Of a stretch of 64,000 nt of DNA, positions 28,542 through 39,666 are shown piece after piece. Source of the stretch: Prorocentrum cordatum (lineage: Eukaryota; Sar; Dinophyceae; Prorocentrales; Prorocentraceae); NCBI GenBank assembly GCA_963575745.1, contig CAUYUJ010015283.1:983410-1047409 (forward strand), read 5' to 3'. The translations under genes were made by a program, and so were the position numbers. The first letter of the stretch is position 1; every line of letters begins with the position of its first letter. The notes below the pieces were generated by a model, which saw only the letters and a program-made list of their open reading frames with translations, was not told the DNA's origin and searched no databases.

Positions 28542-31500
28542 AACAAAGAGAGCGAGAGAGGGAGAGGGAGAGGGAGAGGAGGGCGACAGAGAGAGAGAGA
28601 GGTGGCACGCACGCATGGGCCCACGATAAGAAATGGAAGAGGAGGAGAAGGGCGAGGGAGAGGAGGATAAGGACGAGGAGGAGGAGGCGGATAATGGAGG
28701 GAGGACGAGGAGGATGATTGCTTCTCTTCTTCTCCGTATCCATCCCACCGTCGTCCTGATGCCCATCCCTCACGCCCTCCTCCTCCTCCTCCTCCTCCTC
28801 CTCCCCCTCCTCCTCCTCCTTCCCCCTCCCCCTCCTCCTCCTCCCCCTCCTCCTCCTCCTCATCCTCCTCATCCGCTTCCTCCTCCTCCTCCTCCTCCCC
28901 GCCTCCTCCCCCTCCTCCTCTTCCTCCTCATCCCTCTCCTCCTCCTCATCCCCATCCCCATCATCCTCCCCCTCCATGGAGGGAGGGCAAGAGGGCGGAT
29001 GATGAGGGACGATGAGGAGGGGGGAGCTCTCAATCCCCATTAAGGGGAAATGACGGATGATTTGAGAGAATGAGGGATGATTGGGGCAATCTGATTGGGG
29101 TTGGTGGCGTGAGGGTCTTGTGGGGCCCTCCTCCTCCTCCTCCTCCTCATCCTCCTCCTCATCATCATCATCTTCTCCTCCTCCTCCTCCTCCTCCCCCT
29201 CCTCTTTTCTCCTCCTCCTCCTCCTTCTCCTCCTCCTCCTCTTCCTCCTCCCCCGTCCTCCTCCTCCTCCTCCTCGCCGCCCTTCTCATCCGCCTCCTCC
29301 TGCCCCTGCTCATCCTCCCTCCTCCTCCACCATATTGCCTCTTCTCCTCACCTGTCCTGTCCTCCTGCTCACCCCCTCCTCCTCTTCCTCCTCGTCCTCC
29401 TCCTCCTCCTCAGCCTCCTCCTTCCTCCTTCGCCTCCTCCCCCCCTCCCGTCGCCCTCGCCCTTCTTCTACATCATGGCTCTTCTGGCAGCGGCATATGC
29501 GATCCCTCCCAGCTCAGGGCCCGTCGCCTACCTCCCCGAAGGGGGGATGGGGTGGAGGAGGAGGGGGAGCAGCAGCAGCAGCAGCAGCAGGAGGATGAGG
29601 AGGACGGCGAGGAGGAGGAGAAGGAGGATGATGAGGAGGAGGAGGAGGAGGAGGAGGAGGAGGACGGGGGAGGGGGGGAGGAGGAGGAGGACGTCGAGGG
29701 GAAGGAGGAAGAGGAGGAGGAGGAGGAGGAGAAAGAGGAGGAGGAGGAGGAGGAGGAGGAGGAGGAGAAGGCGGAGGTGGAAGCGGGCTCCACAGACCCT
29801 CACGCCACCAACCCTAATGGGGAGAATGAGACCCTCACGCCACCAGACCCTCGTCATCGTCATTTCCCCCCAATCCTCCCTATCCCACATGTCCAGCGGC
29901 GTGCATCTCCCACGCCCGCTGGTCCACTGCGCGCCCCAGCGCCGCCGCGCCTGGGCCCAGGCGCAACCCTGCCGCCTCCGCCCCGCGGATCACGTCGATC
30001 ACCGTGAAGGGCGGCGGCGACAGGGGCTGCCACCAGCCTGGCACGAGCGCGGGCGCGCGCAAAACGAAAGGGCGCCAGCTACAGTGAGGGGTACGATGAG
30101 GACGATGAGGAAGGCAACGGAAGATTGCGACGTCGTCGTGGAGGAGGGAGACGAGAAGGATGAGGACTGCGGGAAAGGAAAGGGGGGGACACGGGGGAGG
30201 AAGGGGGATAGGAGCAGGAGGAGGAGGAAGAGGGGGAGGAGGAGGAGGAGGAGAAGGAGGAGGAGGAGAAGGAGGAGGAGGAGGAGGAGGAGGAGGAGGG
30301 GCGACCCCTTAGAAGAACGCACAGGCAACTTCATAATGTGCCCAAGAATCGCCGCGATTCTTGGGCAAGCGCCGCTCTTGTGTCGCATTTTCTGCGTTTC
30401 CTCTCTCTCTCACCCCAGTCATGCTCATTCCTCCCATTACCCTTGCCATCGCATCCGCATCATGCCCCCACCCCCATCTGATTATTACTCCCCCACCCCC
30501 TGCTCCTCATTACTCGTACCCCCTCTAATCCTTCCATTCTCTTATTCGTCATCGTATTCCTCATAAACCGCTCACCTTCACCCCTGCACTCCTTCAGGCT
30601 GCGTTGTCTGACGCCCCCCGTCGCCCCCCTCGTCGCGCGGGCCTGGGACCGTGCCCCCGAGGGTGCTGACAGCGGCCCTGAGGGCCGCGGTCCCTGGCAG
30701 CAGCATGTGGCACCCATCGCGCGGCGAGCGCGACGGGTGCGCCACGAGCGCCAGGGCCCTGGCCAGCAGGGCTTCCATCCCTGCCGACAAAAAGCCAAAA
30801 TGGCTTTGCGTTGCTGCCGTCGCCGTCGTGGCCGCGCCCCCCCCCCCCTGTGCTTTGTCCGCCGCCTCCCTCCTCCTCCTCCTCCTCCCTCTCCGTCTCC
30901 TCCTCCTCCTCCTCCTCCCCCTCCTCCTCCTCCTCCTCCTCCTCCTCCTCCTCCTCCTCCTCCTCCTCCTCGCCCCATCCCTCCTCAGCATCCCTCCTCA
31001 TCCCCCCTCTTGCCCCCCTCCCCCACTCGGTGGGTGGGAAGGGAGGGAGGGAGGGAGGGAGGGAGGGAGGGAGGGAGGGAGGGAGGGAGGGAGGGAGGGA
31101 GGGAGGTAGGAGGAGAAGGAGGAGGAGGAGGAAGAGGAGGTGGAGGCACCGCCCTCTCCATTCCTTTATTCCTGTCCAAACCCCTTCGAAATTACGGCAG
31201 ACTCGTGTTGAAACGGAGCCGACATCCGTTCCGCACAACGAAAGGCATCAGAATCAATAGGAACTTGAAGAAGCTCAATCGCATGAGCGCGATACAAGCT
31301 CTCGCAACCAACGCCGAAGAAATACGCATAACCTAAGGATGACAACATGCTACTGTGAAGGGAGTCCCCGCGGACTCCTTCACAGAGGCCGCGGCGCGAC
31401 ACTGTGAAGGAAGAAACGCGTTTCCTTCACGGGCCCGCTGGTTTCACCAAACCCTCTCCTTATGAACACCTCATCGGACGTACCTCCGTTGGGCCTCCCA

Positions 31501-34187
31501 AGAACCAACGAAAATGGCGACAGTTGAGCAGATCGCAGCCCCGCAAGGGGACAGGGAGGCCTCAAAATGGTATGCGTAGGACGTACCTCCGCTGGGCCTC
31601 CCAGGAACCCACGAAAGTGGCGACAGTTGCACAGATCGCAGCCCCGCAGGGCACCGCGAACACAGGAGAGAAAAAGGAGGAGAGGGCGGGAGGTGGATAC
31701 CACAGTGCTCTATTCAAAACGAGCACCCAACACAAGGAGGGTTGGGAAAAATCAGAAAACGGTTCGCCGCCTCGACTCCGCCGCCAGCCCAAACGGCGAG
31801 CATAGATCGGGCGAAACCACGAACGCATTCGAATGCCCACACGTCGTCCTCGTAGTTTTCGTATTCGTCCCCGTCCTCCTCCCCATCCTGATCATCGTCG
31901 TCGTCTTCCTCCTCGCCCTCCTTCTCATCCTCCTAATCTTCTTCGGCTTCATCCTGCTCCAGCTCCTCCTCGTCGTCCTCGTCTAGGACCGCGCCATGAA
32001 TTGCGCCCTCGGCATCGTAGAAAGGACGATTCATGCGAAACTCGCCAAAGCCCACTGCGCCGATGTGCGTCGAACCTGAGATCGATAGCAGAGCGGCCGA
32101 TGGCGGACATGCCGAACGAAATGGGATGCGAAGGCGGGGGGGGGAAGGAAAAAAACGAAGAAGGGCGCGGGATAGGGTCGAGAGCTCCTGGGCGCGTGTG
32201 TGCGCCCATCCGAAAAAACGGTGCACCCCCTTTCCCATCAGTGGCGACGAAGTACAAGCTGTTTGGGACAAGAAGGCCCCAAACCCCACCTATCCCCCCC
32301 CGCGGACTGAGTGACCACCCAGGCCAGCGGAGAACGTCATAAGGGGGACGGGGGCCGCTACGTCGATGAGAGAAGGAAAGAGAAGAGGGCGGAGGGAGAT
32401 ACGGCAGACGAAAGCCCTTTTAGGCTTTGCCCGGCGTGCGAGATTGCCATGTTGGCGTACTTTGCGGGGGCGAACCCGCGCGTCGCTCGAAAACGACTGG
32501 GCGTTCCTACTCTCTCGCGCGTGCATGCGCAGCGCCGCGGACGTAGCGTTAAGAGATTGAGCTCGCCAAGAACGAAATCGCAATTGTTGCCGGATCACCG
32601 CCGCGATATTTTCAATTGGCTGGAAGCGCGGGGACGTCCGTGGCGAAGTAAACGCGGATAGCGTTCGAAGCGGGACCCCCCCGAGCCTGTCGACACGCAA
32701 CAAAGCGCAAGGCGCCTCGCTGACTGGATGCTGCATGGGCTGCATGGGAGTGGGTGGCGATGCGAGACAAGAAGTTTCTCTCCTGACGCTGCAGGACTGC
32801 GAACTGAAAAGGACGCGCTCGAGGTCGGTCGACGTGACGTGGACGCGACAACAACGCGGAGCGCGTGAATCTTATCCTGGGTCTAATTCGCACAGATAGT
32901 TGAGAGATCGGCCGTGGCCGCCGAGATTCGTTCAGATTAGCCACCAATGACACCGAGGGCAAGTACAATTCAGCGCTGAAGCCTGGAATGGTGCATTTGT
33001 ACGCTGAAGGAAGATACAAGATGTCGTGGATGCTTTGCCTGCGCGGTGCGTTGCATGACCCCATAGTTGGGCCGTCTCCGATCGGTTGTGCCATAGGTTG
33101 CGGCCTCAACGGCCGATGATAAAACCGTCTCCTATCGGTTGCGCCATAGGCTGCGGCCTCGGCGGCCGAGAATAAAACCAGCTCATATCCTTTGCGCCAT
33201 AGGTAACGCCCTCGGCGGGCGAGAATCGAACCGTCGCGTAACGGGTGCGCCATAGAATTGCGCCCTCACCGGCCGAGAATACAACTGTCGCGTCACGGAT
33301 GCGAGCAGTCTGTTCACTTCGGTTCAGCTCAGCCCAGCTCAGTTCAGTTCAATCCAGTTCAGTTCAGTCAAGTTACCTCGCGGGAAACAAATCGAGCTAT
33401 GCCCGAAAACAAATGTTTCTGTGGCATTCACTGGCGTTCCATTTTGTCATAAGGTTTCGATCCCAAAAATCTATACAGAGCAAAGGTGTTTTGCTGAAAA
33501 CGGTCGCAATGGCGCACAGATAGAAGGAACAAACTGCACACAACAAAAAAATGTTGGCGCTCAGAGCGGATTTCTAGGACTTGCGCTGGACGCCCCTCGA
33601 GCGCGCCAGGGGCGGCGCCAGAGGCGCCTCCAGGGGGCACCAGCGCAGACTCAAGAAACGCGCACGGAGCGCCAAAAGTATGTTTATGTATGTTGTTGGT
33701 TGTTCTTCGGACACAGACGCCGTGATGTACATAGGAACTGTGGTGCACGCGGGCACTGTGGTGTACACTGGTGTTGTGTTGCACACGGCGAATGTGGTGT
33801 ACGCAGGCGCTGTGGTGTACACAAGCGCTGTGGTGCATGCAGACACCATGGCACACACTGGCGATGTGTTGCGCGCGGCTGCTCTGGTGTACATCGGCGG
33901 TGTGGTGTACACAGGCGCTGTGGTGCACGCAGGCACTGTGGTGTACACAGGCGCTTTGGTGCAGATCGCCACCTACATGCTGCTGCTACCCTTCCTCTGT
34001 CATTCCTAGGCATTCCCAGACGCCGCCGCCGCGAAGCGCGACGTCATCGCGCCCCCTCCCCCCCGCCCCTCCCCCCAGATGACAGTCGTCATCGGCTTAT
34101 CATCACAAAATGTGACGTGAGCTGCCCCCTCCCCCCCCCGCCCCCCCGTAAGCGGCTGTCATCGGCTCATCATCAGTCACCAGCACT

Positions 34188-34242
<55 letters not shown>

Positions 34243-34882
34243 GCGTCATCAGCGTCATCACCATCAGCATCATCATCATCATCATCATCATCGTTGACAT
34301 CATCATTTGCAACGCCATCATCTGGATGATCCAATCATCATCGAATTCATCATCATCGTCAGCATCCTAGGTCCTAATCATCAGCATCGGCATCATCATC
34401 AGCAGCATCACCATCATCATCATAATCCGAATCATCCTCATCATCACCATCAGCGGGATCAGCATATTAATCATGATAAGAATGATACTCATCAGCAGCA
34501 GTATCCTCATCCTCGTCGCCATCAGCATCAGCATCGTCATCAGCAGGAGCACCATAAGCGTCACCATCATCAGCAGCAGCATCATCACCATCATCAGGAT
34601 CATCATCATCATTATCATCATTATCATCCCCATCCTCATCTTCAACCTCATCCACCGCCTCCTCACCATCATAATCCTCATCAGCATCAGCATCATACTC
34701 ATCATCAGCATCCTCATCCTCGTCATCGTTATCGTCATCGTCATAACCATGCCCATCATCATAGCTAACATATTCATCCCCTTCATCATTATCACCATGA
34801 TCATCATCATCATCATCATCACCATCATCACGATCAGCATCATCATCATCAGCAGCGTGATCATCATCATCATCACCACCAC

Positions 34883-34967
<85 letters not shown>

Positions 34968-37900
34968 GCCAAGCTGATCATCATCGTCATCATCGTCGTC
35001 GACATCATCAGCAACATCAACATCCTCATCCTCACCTTCATCCTCATCCCCATCCTCTCCGCATCCGTGGCCCACCAGAGCACTCCACGACGAGCCGATC
35101 CCAGCCCTTGTCCAGCTTGGAGATGCCTGCGACGTCGAGCGCCAAGGACCAAGGTCGGTGAGAGGCGGCGGAAAGGAGGTCGTGGCTAGAATCGAACAGA
35201 AGGTACGCGAGTGAACGGATGAATGAGGATGGGGAGGATGGCGTGCGAGTGCGAGGATGGTGGTGGGGAAGGACGAGGTAAATGGCGATGTGAAGGGATC
35301 GTGATGGTCGCTGCCGATCGGACAATGTCCAGAGAGAGAGGGGAAACGGCCTGCCGCTCAGCCGCTGCCATAGTTAGGCGCGCTGCGCGACCTGCAGTCG
35401 GCGGATCGCAGCAGCCAAGGGAGGATCACCATCATCGCCAGCATCATCATCATCATCATCAGCATCACCACCATCCTCCTCCCTCCTCTCAGCATCACCA
35501 ACAAAAGTATCATCACCATCATCACCATCATCATCGACATCATCATCATCAGCAGCAGCAGTATCAGCATAAGCATCAACATCACTACCATCATCAGCAT
35601 CATCAGCAGCATTAACATCATCATCATCATGATCATCATCATCGTCAGCAGCATCATCAGCATCCTCATATCCATCAACAGCAACAGCAATCAGCATCAC
35701 CATCATCCACAATAACAACATCGTCGCCATCGTCGTCATCATCAGTATCAGCATCAGCATCATCATCAGATGCATCATCACCATCATCAGCATCGCAACA
35801 TTTCTCTGCTTCATCATGATCACCACCATAAGCATCATCATCGCCCTCACCGTCGCAACAGTCGTCATCATCGTCATTACCATTGTTCGCCGCACCGCGC
35901 ACGCGTCCTCATCAATCGTCATCACCGTCAAGTAAAAATAAAAGCTCGCCGACCCCCGCTTGCCAGGGGTGAAATGGCGTGCGAGACATGTGGCTGTCCA
36001 CCTTCCCCTGTTCCCCCTCCCCCAGGGTCAAAATCGCGTTCGAGGGAGCTCCCCAACTCACCCCTGAGGCCTCCGGAGCCTGCACGTCCACCCTTCGCGG
36101 CGGCCAAGATCCCAAGATGCTTGCTAAGATGGCTCCAGAAGAGCCCCAATACGCCTGAGAAGCCTCAAAAACACCCGAGATAGTCTCAAGACGGTCGAAG
36201 ACGCCGAAACTAGGCTAGCGAAAGACCCAACCATATGCAGTTGTGAGTACGGCAATTGTGAGTATTGTCATCGGTGGAGCTCCATATGGGACCACGACAC
36301 GTGTGACGTGTGTGCTGACATGGGTGCGGCGGGCGCGTGCGAGCGCAGCCACGAGGGCCTTCGGTGGAGCTCCCTCTGGGGCCACGCAATAAGTGAGGGG
36401 TGTGCCGAAATGGGCGCGGCGGGCGCATGCGATGGCAGCCACGAGGGCCTTCGGTGGAGCACGCTATGGGGCCACGAAGCGTGTGGGTGTGCCGACATGG
36501 GTGCGGCGGGCGCGTGCGAGCGCAGCCACGAGGGCCTTCGGTGGAGCTCCCTATGGGGCCGCGAAACGTGTGAAGGGAGTGCCGTAATGGCTGCGGCAGG
36601 AGCGTGCGAACGCAACCACTGGGGCCTTCGGTGGAGCTCCCTATGGGGCCACGAAACGTGTGGCGGGTGTGCCGACATGGGTGCAGCGGGCGCATGCGAA
36701 CGCAGCCACTGGGGCCTTCGGTGAAACTCCCCATGGAGCCACGAAACGTGTGAGGGGTGTGCTGAAATGGACGCGACGAACGCATACGAGCGCAGCCACT
36801 GGGGCCTTCGGTGGAGCTCCCTATGGGGCCCCCAAAAAAACATCCCAGAATCCCCAAAGAGACACCAGTCAGCTGCACGAAGCGAGCCTCAAAGAGACCC
36901 CGCGCAGCATTACTGCCCGCCCCGTTGTCCTGGATAACCTCCTCCGTTTCCTCATTCCTCTCAGCGTCGTCGTCATGTATCTAGTAATTGACTTCATTCT
37001 CCCTCATTCTCCGAATCCCCAAATGAGAAGGTTCTATCGACAGCACTCCAGCAACATCTCGCTGCATGCGCAACGGGCAACATGTTCCAGTGTTCGTTCC
37101 AGAGAAGCGCAGGAGCAATGAGTCCCAAGCGCGGAGTAGCGAATGCGCGGCGGCCACTCTTCCCGCGCACCCGGACTCTTGAAGGCATCCCATGCGCGCG
37201 ACGGCGTCCAAGAAACAGCCAGCGAGCACCCAGGAAACTCTGACGAGGCTTCAAGAAGCCAACCGAGACGCCCACAAATCCTCGATTCGTCTGGCGGTCG
37301 ACGGAATGGCGTAAGTCTTGTGACAGAATCATCAGCCTTATCTCGCCACCTTCAGCGTCAGCATCACCATCCTCACCATCATCATGATGATCAATCATTC
37401 CGGCCATCCCTAACCGCATGCCGATGATAATAAAGGGACCCCCCCTTCAGTGTTTAGAGTTGATTATCGTCGACCAATAAGAGTTTGGTCGGGGGCGCGG
37501 GGGCGCGGAGGCCGAACTTCATTATCACGGGAAAAATTCGCCATCGAAGTTACTTCCTTCTTATGTTGAGATAACAACATCAAGCGAAGCGAACACGTTG
37601 TTTCAGGATGTCTCAAGCGAAACCAATGTCTTTATGTCTCTTTGTAGTTCTTTCTGTCTCTCTTTCTTTCTTTCTCTGTCTCTCTCTCTCTCTGTCTCTC
37701 TATCTCTTTCTCCTTCCTGGCCTCTCTGTCTCTCTCTCTCTGTCTCTCTATCTCTTTCTCCTCCTCCTCCCCCTGGCGCCCTGAACTTGTTTATCGCTGG
37801 GGTTGATCCTCCAGGGAAAACGAGGCACGTGAGCTACCCTACACGAGCACTTCAAAAAATAATCTTCATAAAGCGCATGTACATAAGATTTAATACATTT

Positions 37901-38718
37901 GAATATTCAGATGTTTTGTCTTATCCTCCTTTCCTCTTCTCGTTATCCTTTTCATTTATTATTATACTTTGCTTTTTAAATATACCTTCTCTCTTTAAGT
38001 CCTTCCTTTCTTTTTCTGTATGATGTATCTCTCTTTCTCTCTCTCTCTCTCGTTCTCTCTCTCTCTCTCTCTCTCTCCAGCCCCCCCCCCTCTGAACTGT
38101 TTTATCCCTGGGGTTGATTATCCATGGAAAATGAAGCACATGAGCTACCCTACACGAGCACTTAAAAATTTCAATTTTCATAAAGCGTTTGTAAATAAAA
38201 ATCTAATACATTTGAACTTGAGATTGTTCCTTCTCTTTCTCCTCCTCCTCTATTTTCTTTTCTGTTTGATGTTTTCCTTTTTCTGTTTCATTTCTTATTG
38301 TTTCTTTTTATTTTTGTTTTTGTATATCGCTTTCTCCATTTCTCCGCCTTTCTTAAGCGACATAAGCAATAGTTTGACGGTGTCTCAAGCGAAATAAGCA
38401 ATAGTTTGTGGATGTCTCAAGCGAAACAAGAGATTTGTCGAGGATGTCTCCAGCGAGATAAGCCATTGTTGAGGATATTTCTATGAAGACTAAACGCCAA
38501 GAATGTCTCAAAACGTGCTCGGCTTGGTCTCCTCTTGATCATCTCTTACTTCGAGATTATGCTGAGGTCTGTTGGGCTACTTTGAATATCTCTCCCTGAA
38601 CCCCGACCTTTATTATCCCCTAGTGTTTATTCTCACGGGTATGAGGTTAACGTCATCATCATCAGCATCATCATCATGATCATCATCATCATCAGCGTCA
38701 TCATCATCATCATAATCG

Positions 38719-38756
<38 letters not shown>

Positions 38757-39227
38757 GTCACCATCATCAGCATCGTCATCATCAGCATCAACCTCATCGC
38801 AGCAAGCGTTATCATCAGTAGCAGCATCAACATCAGCGCCACCATCATCATGAGCAGTATCACTACCATCATCAGCATGACGACCAACATCATCATCAAC
38901 AACATGAGCATCAGCATAATCAGCAGCATAATCATTACCACCACCACCATCATCAGCAGTAGCATCATAAGCAACAGCAGCATCATCACCAGCACCACAA
39001 TCACCATCATCAGCAACACCGTGATGATGCACATCCTCATCTTCATAACCATGGCCATACTCAGCAGCGCCATCATCATCACCAGGTTCCTCCTCCTCAC
39101 AATCATCATTTTCTTCAGCATCAACATCAGCAGCAGCAGCAGCAGCGTCAGCACCTGCATCATCATCATCATCAGTAGCATCACCATCATCAGCATCATC
39201 ATCACAATCGTCATCATCATCATCGTT

Positions 39228-39287
<60 letters not shown>

Positions 39288-39634
39288 GTTATCATCATCA
39301 TCGTTATCAGCATCATCGTGATCATCGTCATCATCATCATCCTCGTCATCATCCTCATCCTCACCCTCATCATCATTCTCATCCTCATCCTCCTCATCTT
39401 CCTCATCCTCCTCCTCCTCATCATCAGCATCATCCGACGGCGAACTAGGGGGGAAATGAGAAAGACAAGGCCTCCTCAGAAGGCGGCGGGACTTCTCAGA
39501 GAAGTTGTCTATGTCTCTGGGGGGGGCTTAGAAACCTCCTGACAAGGCCGAGGGACTTCCGAGCTTTCTGAGAAGGCCTGCCCCTTCTCATTCCCCCCCT
39601 CCCCAGCTCGCCGCCGAATCACCATCATAATCAG

Positions 39635-39666
<32 letters not shown>

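Larger units (their letters stand above)
30205..31108 (+). repeat. GGA, CTC and GGGA microsatellites around the gene 1 start
   Basis: GGA at 30205-30300 (intron 1), CTC at 30865-30970 just upstream of the predicted start, and a pure (GGGA)n of about 70 bases at 31036-31108. Confidence 0.9.

Noticed and set aside
31166-31402. Minus-strand frame YAYFFGVGCESLYRAHAIEL as an upstream exon of gene 1
   Set aside because: Codons end in T or A far more often than in the other exons, no splice sites fit, and the predicted gene 1 start with the leader-like word lies downstream of it.
31990-32085. Possible CobW exon (THIGAVGFGEFRMNRPF) after exon d
   Set aside because: Its phase would fit, but the protein does not continue the family motif. 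The block at 817 gives VAEP in the same phase and matches the family much better.
33084-33296. tRNA gene
   Set aside because: A T-arm-like word occurs in only one of four tandem units and no cloverleaf or A-box can be formed.
34367-35189. Long Met-, Asp-, His- and Ile-rich frames on both strands
   Set aside because: Pure translation of the CAT microsatellite in different frames. The same holds for 38633-39542, 52208-52863 and 59055-59523.
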